Numbered from the stretch's first letter, positions 33,101-41,294 are shown. The stretch: DNA of 44,734 nucleotides from JBLNDG01 sp050261415 (GCA_050261415.1 JBLNDG010000177.1:1-44734), one strand, 5' to 3'. Notes: generated by a model from the letters alone, not told the origin. Numbers and translations: made by a program.

Positions 33101-34315
33101 ATGACATTCTTCAAGGCGGAAGATACTTGGGCCCTGTGGGCAATATTGATTGCTTGGGCGGCAATAAGCATTTATCTTGAGCAGAAGTTTAAATGGGCAT
33201 CAAAGGTTAGCGGCGCAATTATAGGGTTATTGGGAGCACTTGTGCTTGCCAATCTTAAAATCATTCCTACATCAGCACCGGTGTATGATGCTGTGTGGGG
33301 CTATATAGTTCCACTGGCGGTGCCGCTGCTGTTGTTCAAAGCGGATCTGAGAAAAATATGGAAGGAAAGCGGCAGAACCTTCCTGGCATTTAATATCTCC
33401 GCTGTAGGGACTGTGCTTGGTGCTTTTGCGGCAGCATTTCTTCTCGGTAATATGGTTCCCGAAGTTAATAAGGCCACTGCAATGATGACCGGCAGTTATA
33501 TTGGCGGGGGAATAAACTTTGTCGCTATGGCGGATGCATTTAAGACTTCCCAGAATACAGTTAATTCACTTATTGTAGCAGATAACCTTAACATGGCATT
33601 TTATTTCATGGTTCTTATGATGATACCGACACTAGGCTTCATCAGAAAGCACTTCGGACATCCTTACGAGGATGCGGTAGCAGCAGAAGCAGCAGCAGCT
33701 GCCGGAGACGGTGAAACCGAGAATAAAGCAGCAAGCTATTGGGGCAGGAAAGAAATATCACTGCTTGATATAGCAATGGCTATGGGGTCTACATTTGTAA
33801 TAGTAACTGTTGCCAGTAAGTTTGCAGGATGGGTTGGCAGCAGCGGTGCGCCTGGCATAATAACAGCAATTCTGGGACAAAAATATTTAATTATTACTAC
33901 TCTTACTGTTATTCTTGCAACAGCCTTCCCGAAGTTCTTTGGGGAAATAAGAGGGGCGCAGGAATTAGGAACATTCATGATATATATATTCTTCGTTGTA
34001 ATAGGCGCTCCGGCAGATCTTAAGATGATAATAGTGAACAGCCCTCTTCTGTTTGTATTCTGTGCTGTTACAGTTATCATTAACATGTTGGTAACCTTTG
34101 GTGTAGGCAAATTATTAAAGTTTAATGTTGAAGAGCTCTGTGTAGCATCCAATGCGAATGTAGGCGGACCTACAACTGCAGCAGCAATGGCCATAGCTAA
34201 GGGTTGGACGGAACTTGTATTACCTGCAATGCTTGTAGGGGTATGGGGCTATGTAGTAGGTAACTATCTGGGCTTATTCACGGGAACTATGGTTGGAAAA
34301 CTTTTTGGAATGTAA
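33101..34315 (+). CDS. DUF819 family membrane protein
   Basis: A 404-residue integral membrane protein with about ten hydrophobic helices, matching the DUF819 (YjcL-like) family of putative transporters. Recognisable segments are AAISIYLEQKFKWASKVSG, the glycine-rich MMTGSYIGGGINFVAMADAF, and SNANVGGPTTAAAMAIAKGW near the end, two half-repeats as in sodium-coupled carriers. A cytoplasmic-like Ala/Glu-rich linker lies near residues 192-215. ATG follows AAGGAGGAG. The next gene is an M19 dipeptidase, so an amino-acid or small-peptide substrate is a reasonable inference. Confidence 0.88.
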   Translation: MTFFKAEDTWALWAILIAWAAISIYLEQKFKWASKVSGAIIGLLGALVLANLKIIPTSAPVYDAVWGYIVPLAVPLLLFKADLRKIWKESGRTFLAFNISAVGTVLGAFAAAFLLGNMVPEVNKATAMMTGSYIGGGINFVAMADAFKTSQNTVNSLIVADNLNMAFYFMVLMMIPTLGFIRKHFGHPYEDAVAAEAAAAAGDGETENKAASYWGRKEISLLDIAMAMGSTFVIVTVASKFAGWVGSSGAPGIITAILGQKYLIITTLTVILATAFPKFFGEIRGAQELGTFMIYIFFVVIGAPADLKMIIVNSPLLFVFCAVTVIINMLVTFGVGKLLKFNVEELCVASNANVGGPTTAAAMAIAKGWTELVLPAMLVGVWGYVVGNYLGLFTGTMVGKLFGM

Positions 34316-34328
34316 ACTGGAATAAGAT

Positions 34329-34357
34329 AAACGGATGGGTTTCTCCCATCCGTTTAC
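34329..34357 (+). terminator. Hairpin between the DUF819 and dipeptidase genes
   Basis: AAACGGATGGG and CCCATCCGTTT are exact complements around a 5-nt loop. Only a few T residues follow, so it may be a weak terminator or mRNA-stabilising stem within the operon. It ends 6 bp before the next ribosome site. Confidence 0.5.
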
Positions 34358-34375
34358 CACATGGAGGTAGAAGTT

Positions 34376-35347
34376 ATGAAAATACTAGATGGACATTCAG
34401 ATATACTAACTGACGTAACAATTAAAAGATTGAGCGGGGAGACCGATGTTTTTAGAAGGTACCATGTGGATAGGCTAAGAAAAGGCAATGTCGGAGGGCT
34501 TATACTTGTAGTCTGGGTAGATCCCCCATATACAGATAATCCGGCACGCAGAGTACTTGATGTGTTGGGTGCAACCTTTGAGGAAATCGAGGATATGAAG
34601 GAGTATGCAGGTATAGTATACAAGGCAGATGATATGGATAAAATACAAAACTCCGGAAGAATCCCGATTGTGCTCGGAATGGAGGGATTAAGCGGTTTGG
34701 GCGGAAACGCAAGCTTGATAAGTATGCTGTATAAACTAGGAATCAGGCATGCATCCCTTACATGGAACGAAGAAAATGAATTTGCAACTGGTGTGACAAG
34801 TGCTAATACAAACAGGGGAATTACTGAGCAAGGTATCAAAGTTTTAAAAATGATGGAAGAACTCGGTATGATAGTAGACGTATCCCATGCAAATGAGAAA
34901 ACCTTCTGGGATATCTACGAGCATACGGAAAAGCCTTTTATAGCCTCTCATTCAAATGTGTACAAGCTATGCAGCGTCCCAAGAAATTTGAAAGATGAAC
35001 AGATAAAAGCTATTGCTCAAAGAGGCGGAGTGATAGGTATAAATGCATGGCCTGACTTTGTGGATAAAGAGAACCCAAACCTTGAAAAGCTGGCAGGGCA
35101 TATAGATTATATCGCTGAATTAGTTGGTATAGATCATATAGGCTTTGGTTTTGACTTTTGCGATTTTCTTACCGGTGATACCACGGGCAGCTTCCAACAG
35201 GGAGAGACAGTATCATCCAACGACATTGAGGATGCCACCAAGATACCCAAGTTGATTGAACTACTGCAAAAGAAGGGATACAAGACTCAAGACATAGAGA
35301 AAATAGCTTATAAAAACATGGAAAGAATTATAAAGAAAATAATATAA
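34376..35347 (+). CDS. Membrane dipeptidase-type peptidase (M19)
   Basis: A 323-residue zinc dipeptidase of family M19 (renal dipeptidase-like). The HxD zinc motif is LDGHSDILTD; the bridging Glu region is VLGMEGLSGLGG; DVSHANEKTFWD and PFIASHSNVYKL carry the further His ligands; and IGFGFDFCDF is near the end. It hydrolyses dipeptides, including D-amino-acid-containing ones in some homologues. I chose ATG at 34376, 7 nt after GGAGGT; an in-frame ATG at 34361 overlaps the ribosome site. Likely works with the DUF819 carrier in peptide use. Confidence 0.92.
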   Translation: MKILDGHSDILTDVTIKRLSGETDVFRRYHVDRLRKGNVGGLILVVWVDPPYTDNPARRVLDVLGATFEEIEDMKEYAGIVYKADDMDKIQNSGRIPIVLGMEGLSGLGGNASLISMLYKLGIRHASLTWNEENEFATGVTSANTNRGITEQGIKVLKMMEELGMIVDVSHANEKTFWDIYEHTEKPFIASHSNVYKLCSVPRNLKDEQIKAIAQRGGVIGINAWPDFVDKENPNLEKLAGHIDYIAELVGIDHIGFGFDFCDFLTGDTTGSFQQGETVSSNDIEDATKIPKLIELLQKKGYKTQDIEKIAYKNMERIIKKII

Positions 35348-35498
35348 CAGAAGAATCCGGGGCCAATAGCCTATAAATTTTATATCTGATTGAAATTCTG
35401 GATTCAGCTTATTTACAATAAAATATCTGCTTATACTGTATTTGATTTTGTAGCTGCCATGGCTTTGGATGAGAAGTGAGTTAAGGAGGGTAAACAGA

Positions 35499-35678
35499 AT
35501 GTACTACTACTTAGTACCCGGAATTTTTCTGGTGCTGGCAGCAGTTTACTATTTCTTTGCAGTGTTTAGTAAGGATAAGGAGTTAATATCCAAGTTAAAC
35601 CGGAGAGCTGCATTAACAGGATGGGAAATTAAATCAAAGGATGATATACTGCATTTCTTGGAAGGTTACATTTATTAG
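35499..35678 (+). CDS. Small single-pass membrane protein
   Basis: A 59-residue protein with one N-terminal membrane helix (about residues 4-26, LVPGIFLVLAAVYYFFAVF) and a short charged cytoplasmic tail (KDKELISKLNRRAALTGWEI). No family recognised. ATG lies 8 nt after AAGGAGGG, an excellent ribosome site, which supports it as a real gene. It is 16 nt upstream of the solute-binding-like gene, so the pair is probably co-translated. Confidence 0.65.
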   Translation: MYYYLVPGIFLVLAAVYYFFAVFSKDKELISKLNRRAALTGWEIKSKDDILHFLEGYIY

Positions 35679-35694
35679 CAATACAGGAGACTGC

Positions 35695-36519
35695 ATGAAT
35701 GAAAGCGCCGGAAATATAAGAAAGCAGTTCGACAGCCTGAAAGCTACAATATCAGACATGAACAACATAGAAAGCAATATATCTGAAATCCTCAACGGTT
35801 TGAAGCTGCTTACGAATAATGACAGAAAGCTGGTAGGGGAGTATGAAGTTATAAACAATAAGGTTAATAACCTAACCGAAATTGCTGAACAGAACACTGA
35901 ATTGGTATCTGAAGTAAGCTCCTCCATAGAAGATGAAACAAAGTCGGTTGCTACACTACAAAGCATTGTTGAAGAGTTGGAAGATAACTCAAGTGCCTTG
36001 TACAGGAAGCTTGTTGAAGAGGAGGACAAAAGAACTCCTAAGATAATAGTATTGAGTACAGAAGATTTCTATCCGTATACTATATATGACAACAAAACGG
36101 ATACATTCACGGGTGTTGATGTAGATATATTGAGGGAGATATACGGTAGGAAAGGATATGAAGTCAGGTTCAGGAACGTTACCTTTGCAAGTGCCCTGAG
36201 GCTTATCAGGAAAGGACATGCAGACCTGATTCCGACACTGATAAAGAATAAACAGAGAGAAGAATTCATGCACTTTTCGGAGCCATATAGAGAAGCAAAC
36301 AGAGATATTTTTCTGACAAATGCCGCTTCAAATGTCAGGATAGATGACAGTGAAGATTTGGAGGAATATACTATTGGCATAGTAAAGGGCTATACTTACA
36401 CAGAACTGCTGATGAATAACAATAGAATAAAAAAGGATATCAGTGTCAATGAAGATATATTGTTTAGAAAGCTGCATCGAATATTTGCCGATATAAATAC
36501 GGATGTTGGGTATTTGTAA
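35695..36519 (+). CDS. Coiled-coil protein with a C-terminally short family-3 solute-binding-like domain
   Basis: A 274-residue protein without signal peptide. Residues 1-115 are a helical, heptad-rich segment (NNKVNNLTEIAEQNTELVSE), like the signalling coils of chemoreceptors. Residues about 120-274 match the periplasmic amino-acid-binding fold (SBP family 3): STEDFYPYTIYDN, FTGVDVDILREIYG, LIRKGHADLIPTLIKN, MHFSEPYREANRDIFL and YTIGIVKGYTYTELL. Such domains are usually about 220 residues; this one stops after about 155, at LFRKLHRIFADI, so the last lobe is missing. With the upstream 59-residue membrane protein, it may be a split or decaying sensor. ATG follows AGGAG by 5 nt. Confidence 0.78.
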   Translation: MNESAGNIRKQFDSLKATISDMNNIESNISEILNGLKLLTNNDRKLVGEYEVINNKVNNLTEIAEQNTELVSEVSSSIEDETKSVATLQSIVEELEDNSSALYRKLVEEEDKRTPKIIVLSTEDFYPYTIYDNKTDTFTGVDVDILREIYGRKGYEVRFRNVTFASALRLIRKGHADLIPTLIKNKQREEFMHFSEPYREANRDIFLTNAASNVRIDDSEDLEEYTIGIVKGYTYTELLMNNNRIKKDISVNEDILFRKLHRIFADINTDVGYL

Positions 36520-36522
36520 ATT

Positions 36523-36560
36523 GAATCTGTGGAAGTAATTATCCACGGATTTTTATTTTC
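36523..36560 (+). terminator. Intrinsic terminator after the solute-binding-like gene
   Basis: AATCTGTGGA and TCCACGGATT pair (one G-U) around an 8-nt loop, followed by TTTATTTTC, directly after the stop codon. Confidence 0.8.
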
Positions 36561-36611
36561 ATCTCTAATAACTTTATTAGTAGAAATTATAAAAAAACAG
36601 CGAAAAAACAG

Positions 36612-36640
36612 TTGATAATTGGGTTGCTTTCATATATCAT
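36612..36640 (+). promoter_or_regulatory. Possible sigma-A promoter of the uracil/xanthine permease gene
   Basis: TTGATA (36612-36617), a 17-nt spacer, and TATCAT (36635-36640). It leaves a leader of about 85 nt in which I see no recognised riboswitch. Confidence 0.45.
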
Positions 36641-36731
36641 AGACAAAGAGTGCTCGAGAAAAATTGTAAATAAATGTAATGTTGGAAATAATAAATTCAA
36701 TATCTCAATATATTAAAAAGGGGGAAAATAA

Positions 36732-37997
36732 ATGGCTAAACGTATCGTACAAGTCGATGAAAAACTACCGTTACTAGAAAGCATACCTCTCAGTTTTCAG
36801 CACCTTTTTGCAATGTTCGGGGCTTCAGTTCTGGTTCCGATGCTCTTCAAGATAAACCCGGCTACAGTCCTACTGTTGAATGGAATTGGAACATTATTGT
36901 ACATATTCATTACAAAAGGCAAGATACCTGCATTTCTTGGTTCCAGCTTTGCCTTCCTTTCCCCTGTGTTCGTGGTTATGGCGAACAAGGGATATGAGGC
37001 TGCCCTTGGAGGGTTTATAGCATCCGGACTGTTATTTATAATTGTTGCACTAATATTTAAATTTGCCGGTACGGATTGGATAAATGTCGTATTTCCACCA
37101 GCCGCGATGGGAGCAATAGTGGCAATCATCGGGCTTGAGCTTGCACCTACTGCCGCACAAATGACCGGCCTTGTGCTTGACAAAAGTGATCCCAGCCTTT
37201 ATATGAACCCTAAGGCTTTGATTGTATCAATATCTACTCTGGTAATTGTCATTGTCGGTTCTGTCATATTCAGAGGTTTCCTGGCAATAATCCCGGTGCT
37301 TGTCGGAGTTGTCGGCGGCTATATTATCTCGCTGGCATTAGGCATTGTAAATCTCAAGCTGATTGCTGATGCTTCGTGGTTTGCGTTTCCGACTATCTAC
37401 AGGCCTGTGATTGATATATCGTCAATCATTACGATACTTCCTGCCGCACTGGTAGTAATTGCAGAACACATAGGGCATCTTATAGTAACCGGAAATATAG
37501 TAGAAAAGGATCTTACAAAAGACCCGGGACTTCACCGTTCACTAATGGGCGATGGCATTTCTACTACACTTTCCGGTTTTTTCGGATCTGTTCCTACCAC
37601 TACTTACGGTGAAAACATAGGAGTGCTGGCTATAACCAAAGTTTACAGCGTGTGGGTTATAGGAGGAGCTGCAGTAATTTCCATAGTGATATCCTTTATA
37701 GGAAAGTTCTCGGCAGCAATACAGACAATACCGAGGCCTGTTATGGGCGGGGTTTCGCTGCTCCTGTTCGGAGTGATAGCAGCTTCAGGTATCAGGATGC
37801 TGGTTGAAGAAAAAGTTGATTACAGCAAACCAAAAAATCTTGTACTTACGGCAGTTGTATTAATCATCGGTTTAAGCGGGGTACACATTCAAATCGGTAC
37901 TGTATCACTGGCTGGTATGGCTTTGGCTACAGTAATTTCAATAGTGATAAGCTTATGCTTCAAGCTGTTTGAGGTAACGGGCTTGCTCAACGAGTAA
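36732..37997 (+). CDS. Uracil/xanthine permease (NCS2 family)
   Basis: A 421-residue membrane transporter of the NCS2 (UraA-type) nucleobase:cation symporters, with 12-14 hydrophobic helices. Family marks are ESIPLSFQHLFAMFGASVLVP, the substrate-site VVIAEHIGHLIVTGN (Glu and His), and FGSVPTTTYGENIGVLAITK with the second key Glu. The pattern AEHIGH...TTYGENIG favours uracil over purines, but substrate is not proven. ATG follows AAAGGGGG. Single gene with its own terminator. Confidence 0.92.
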   Translation: MAKRIVQVDEKLPLLESIPLSFQHLFAMFGASVLVPMLFKINPATVLLLNGIGTLLYIFITKGKIPAFLGSSFAFLSPVFVVMANKGYEAALGGFIASGLLFIIVALIFKFAGTDWINVVFPPAAMGAIVAIIGLELAPTAAQMTGLVLDKSDPSLYMNPKALIVSISTLVIVIVGSVIFRGFLAIIPVLVGVVGGYIISLALGIVNLKLIADASWFAFPTIYRPVIDISSIITILPAALVVIAEHIGHLIVTGNIVEKDLTKDPGLHRSLMGDGISTTLSGFFGSVPTTTYGENIGVLAITKVYSVWVIGGAAVISIVISFIGKFSAAIQTIPRPVMGGVSLLLFGVIAASGIRMLVEEKVDYSKPKNLVLTAVVLIIGLSGVHIQIGTVSLAGMALATVISIVISLCFKLFEVTGLLNE

Positions 37998-38010
37998 GCT
38001 TTAAAATAGA

Positions 38011-38053
38011 TAAAGGTATGAACGGTAATTTTAAATGCTGTTCATACCTTTTT
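38011..38053 (+). terminator. Intrinsic terminator of the permease gene
   Basis: AAAGGTATGAAC and GTTCATACCTTT are exact complements around a 19-nt loop, followed by TTATTATT. Confidence 0.85.
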
Positions 38054-38184
38054 ATTATTACAGAATAAGATATATTAACTGATTTTGTAATGATAAATCT
38101 TTTTTCACGGCATATATAGGCATAAATTTCTTCTCGTCTCATATAAATTAATAGAAAAATACTATAGTAGGAGGAGGAAAACTA

Positions 38185-39777
38185 ATGCCAGTTGAGTTAA
38201 TAAAAAATCCACTGAAGGTTTCCAGGATAATAGGCGAAAATGTTTTCAGCACGGTAGTGGAAGAAGATATAAATGTACCGGATATAAATCCGGATTTATA
38301 CAGAATACTTGCTCCGAGTGCGACTGTGCAGCTCAAAGACTGTGAAGTATTAAGCGATAAAGTGATGGTAAACGGCCAGGTGCTTATAAACGTACTATAC
38401 TCAGCAGATATGGAGGGTAAACCCTTATGCAACATGGATGTAGCAGCTAATTTTTCTCATGGTATAGAAATACCTGGTGCCAGAGCGAAGATGAAGGAAA
38501 ATGTGAATGTAGTAATTCAGCATATAGAGTGCTACATGATAAATTCAAGGAAACTTAATGTTAAAGTAATTATGGACATATACTGCAGGGTAGAGGATCT
38601 TTTCGATATGGAACTGGCAACTGATGTAAGGGGAATTTCAGATATTCAGGTTTTGAGGGAGCCCGGTACCTTCAAGCAAGTCACGGGAAGCAACAAAGAC
38701 AGGTACGAATTTAATGAAGAACTTGTGCTTCCTGCTGAAATGCCGAAAATTGATAAGGTTATGAAATCGGATTACAAGGTTACTATTAAGGATGATAAGC
38801 CGATTGACGGAAAGGTAGAAGTCATAGGTGTACTGGGAGTAAACATACTGTATAGAGCGGATGACGAAGCAAAATCGTTGAATTATTATGAGTTTGAAGT
38901 TCCATTTACGCAATACATAGAAGTACCTGCAGCAGAAAGAAATATGGAATGTCTGACTGACGGTGTTCTTCAGGAATGCTATCTTGACCCTGGGGAAGAC
39001 TCCTCTGGTGAAAAGAGGGTATTGAACGCATACATGGTGCTTAATCTGGGCACAAAAGTGTTCAGGGATACAGAGCAGGATGTTGTTATAGATGCTTATA
39101 GCCCTTCCAGCGTAATAGACCTGGAGAAAAATACGTATATTACGGATGACCTTGTAGGAAAAGCCCGTTCCAATATCATCATCAAGGAAACCATGGGGGT
39201 AAAGCATGGAGAACCGGAAATAGAAAAGATATGCTATATCAATGTAGTACCGGTTGTAAATGAGGTAAAGCTTTTGGACGATAGGGTAGTGGCAGAGGGG
39301 ATTATGGAATGTAATGCAGTATATATGACCTCTTACAGCGCTGAACCAATGTGCAGTGTAACAGAACAAATTCCCTTCAGACATTTCATGGATATTCCGG
39401 GAGTAAAGCTTGGAATGCCTTATACTGTAAAGTGCAATACAGAAAACGTTTCATTCTCGCAGATCAACAGTGAAATGATAGAGCTTAGAGCAGTGTTAAA
39501 CGTTTATGCCGAGGTACTGAAGCACACGGAGAAAAGACTGGTAGACAAGGTTGAAGAAGTAGAAGGCGTAAGTATAGATGTAAGCAGAATACCGGCTGTA
39601 ACAATATATATGGTACAAAAGGGCGATACACTGTGGAGTATTGCAAAGAGGTACAATACAACGGTAGATGCTCTTGTCAAAATGAATAATATTGAAAATC
39701 CGAGCAAGTTGACAGTGGGAACGCAAATAATGATACTAAAAAGCATCCGCCTGGGACAGAATTCTTCAGGCAAGTAA
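38185..39777 (+). CDS. SPOCS (DUF3794) and LysM spore protein
   Basis: A 530-residue protein with about three consecutive SPOCS/DUF3794 domains followed by a C-terminal LysM. Each SPOCS unit has the type VSRIIGENVFSTVVEEDINVPDI, with recurring INVLYSAD/NILYRADD/NAVYMTS strands and a VQHIECYM- or CLTDGVLQEC-type partner. The LysM is at about residues 475-518 (MVQKGDTLWSIAKRYNTTVD). SPOCS domains occur in spore coat morphogenetic proteins such as SpoVID and exosporium proteins; LysM binds cortex peptidoglycan. It probably sits at the coat-cortex boundary. ATG follows GGAGGAGG. In many clostridia such a gene lies next to veg and ispE. Confidence 0.92.
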   Translation: MPVELIKNPLKVSRIIGENVFSTVVEEDINVPDINPDLYRILAPSATVQLKDCEVLSDKVMVNGQVLINVLYSADMEGKPLCNMDVAANFSHGIEIPGARAKMKENVNVVIQHIECYMINSRKLNVKVIMDIYCRVEDLFDMELATDVRGISDIQVLREPGTFKQVTGSNKDRYEFNEELVLPAEMPKIDKVMKSDYKVTIKDDKPIDGKVEVIGVLGVNILYRADDEAKSLNYYEFEVPFTQYIEVPAAERNMECLTDGVLQECYLDPGEDSSGEKRVLNAYMVLNLGTKVFRDTEQDVVIDAYSPSSVIDLEKNTYITDDLVGKARSNIIIKETMGVKHGEPEIEKICYINVVPVVNEVKLLDDRVVAEGIMECNAVYMTSYSAEPMCSVTEQIPFRHFMDIPGVKLGMPYTVKCNTENVSFSQINSEMIELRAVLNVYAEVLKHTEKRLVDKVEEVEGVSIDVSRIPAVTIYMVQKGDTLWSIAKRYNTTVDALVKMNNIENPSKLTVGTQIMILKSIRLGQNSSGK

Positions 39778-39823
39778 AAGATAGATTGCACAGCAATCTT
39801 CCAGGTACGAGGTTTGGGGTATG

Positions 39824-40030
39824 AGGCATGGGGAAGCTAGGGTATTCCCTGCGGGTTAAGAAACGAAAACCACGGAACACACGGATTTTTCACGGAATTC
39901 CTGCGGAATTACACAGTAACTCATATTTTTCCCCGCCGTGTATTAAGTGGGCTTCCGTGTATTCAGTGTTACCTGTTCCTTATGTCGCATTCTATGAGTT
40001 CAATGTAAAATGTTTAGTGCGAAACATATG
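39824..40030 (-). repeat. Dispersed ~200-bp repeat, copy 4, inverted
   Basis: Reverse-complement copy of the element at 18986-19216, full length: GGGAAGCTAGGGTATTCCC at one end, CGAAAACCACGGAACACACG in the middle, and ATGTTTagtgcgAAACAT at the other. Copies 2 and 4 therefore form a large inverted repeat. The 71-residue ORF inside (39828-40043) is likely spurious. Confidence 0.92.
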
Positions 40031-40053
40031 GTTAAAAAAATAAATTGTATATT

Positions 40054-40168
40054 AAAGCAGGAAAGGTGCGGACCGGCTCATTGCCGAGCTGAAGTCCGCA
40101 GGTTTGTAAATTTGCACTTGATGCTTTTGCATCAGTGCATGTTTATAAAATTCCTGCTTTTGTTTTTT
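40054..40168 (+). ncRNA. Candidate structured RNA: three-way junction ending in a U-tract
   Basis: An outer stem of 10 exact pairs (40054-40063 with 40151-40160) encloses two hairpins. P2 is TGCGGAC/GTCCGCA (40067-40073 with 40094-40100), extended by GGCTC/GAGCT (40075-40079 with 40086-40090). P3 is 40113-40124 with 40129-40139, 11 pairs with one bulged T and a 4-nt loop. Two junction strands share a motif, GTTTGTAAATT and GTTTATAAAAT. TTTTGTTTTTTG follows the closing stem, so the fold can end as a terminator. I cannot match it to a named RNA or riboswitch class. It may be an independent small RNA, the 3' end of the SPOCS/LysM transcript, or a leader element before ispE. Confidence 0.6.
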
Positions 40169-40263
40169 GAAAAAATATACTAAAATCAAGAAGTGAGCAC
40201 ATAATAAAATGCAGAATTATGTATACAAAAAATAGACAAACTAAATAAGGAATGTTACATTAA

Positions 40264-40359
40264 TGGCAATGGGCAATGGGTAATAGGCAATGGGCTGATT
40301 GTAGTGCTTCGGAGTTCTACTTGAACCTATTGCCTCGTGCCTCGTGCCTATCGCCTATG
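40264..40359 (-). repeat. GGCAAT/ATTGCC-rich dispersed repeat, copy B
   Basis: GGCAATGGGCAATGGG units on one side and CCTCGTGCCTATCGCC units on the other, with a CTTCGGAG centre. It has the same plan as the reverse complement of 20389-20480. It ends 3 bp before the ispE ribosome site, so it forms part of the ispE leader. Confidence 0.72.
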
Positions 40360-40375
40360 TTGGAGTGTGATATAT

Positions 40376-41257
40376 TTGAACAACCAGGTTGGCAAGGCTG
40401 CCGCAAAAATAAACTTAGCCATTGATGTATTAAGAAAGCGACCGGACGGGTATCATGATGTAGTGATGATAATGCAGTCGGTGGCATTATTCGATACTAT
40501 TACAATAAGAGTCGTAAAAGGTGATATAAAGATTACTACGAACTCTGCCAAGATTCCAACTGATAGAACGAATATAGTGTATAAGGCCGCAGAGTATTTG
40601 AAAACAAAGTATAATGTCAAAGATGGTGTAATTATAAATATTGACAAGAACATACCTGTGGCTGCAGGTTTAGCCGGCGGGAGCGCAGATGCGGCTGTGA
40701 CACTCAAGCTCTTGAATAAAGCGTGGGATTTAAGGCTATCCAAGAACGAACTGCTTGAAGCGGGAAAAAAGCTGGGCTCAGACGTTCCATTTTGCATACA
40801 GGGGGGAACCGCACTGGCGGAAGGGCTTGGAGAACGTTTAACACCCCTTCCGGGGATTCCGGATTGTTATATACTCCTCGCCAAACCTTCGGTCAGCATA
40901 TCTACAAAAGAGGTATATGAGGGCTTGAGAATGGAAGAGATAAAAATACGGCCTGACATCAAGGAAATGATAAAGTGCATTGAGGAGGGTGAGTTGGCCG
41001 GAATTGCATCAAATATGAGAAATGTGCTTGAAACGGTCACTGTAAGGAAATGCCCGCAGATTGAGGAGCTAAAATCGAAGCTTGTGGAATACGGGGCTCT
41101 GGGAAGTATGATGAGCGGCAGCGGTCCTACAGTATTCGGGATATTTAAGGACATGGCTTCAGCGCATAATGCATATGATAATGTTAAATCCATGGTAAAC
41201 GATATTTTCGTTGTCAAGACAATTAATCAGACCTGGGATTTTTTTGATACGAAGTAG
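40376..41257 (+). CDS. ispE: 4-diphosphocytidyl-2-C-methyl-D-erythritol kinase
   Basis: GHMP-family kinase of the non-mevalonate isoprenoid pathway. The 293-residue protein has KAAAKINLAIDVLRKRPDGYHDV at the N-terminus, the ATP loop PVAAGLAGGSADAAVTL, LGSDVPFCIQGGTALAEGLGE and the C-terminal GSMMSGSGPTVFGIF. I chose TTG at 40376, 10 nt after GGAG (40362-40365), giving MNNQVGKAAAKIN; a longer in-frame ATG at 40337 lies inside the dispersed repeat. Close to veg and yabG, as in Bacillus, though separated here by an inserted segment. Confidence 0.95.
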   Translation: MNNQVGKAAAKINLAIDVLRKRPDGYHDVVMIMQSVALFDTITIRVVKGDIKITTNSAKIPTDRTNIVYKAAEYLKTKYNVKDGVIINIDKNIPVAAGLAGGSADAAVTLKLLNKAWDLRLSKNELLEAGKKLGSDVPFCIQGGTALAEGLGERLTPLPGIPDCYILLAKPSVSISTKEVYEGLRMEEIKIRPDIKEMIKCIEEGELAGIASNMRNVLETVTVRKCPQIEELKSKLVEYGALGSMMSGSGPTVFGIFKDMASAHNAYDNVKSMVNDIFVVKTINQTWDFFDTK

Positions 41258-41294
41258 AAAAGCTGAATGAGAAAAGAGACAGGGGGCGATAATA

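Noticed and set aside
38638..39384. 248-residue minus-strand ORF
   Set aside because: It is fully opposite the SPOCS/LysM gene, with Tyr/Phe/His-rich composition typical of antisense frames.
39828..40043. 71-residue ORF inside repeat copy 4, with similar translations from copy 3 (30966-31163)
   Set aside because: The frame tracks the repeat, not a gene: copies 1 and 2 break it, there is no ribosome site, and composition follows the palindromes. Treated as spurious.
40054..40168. Purine riboswitch, because of the three-way junction
   Set aside because: The conserved junction and loop-loop bases of that class are missing.
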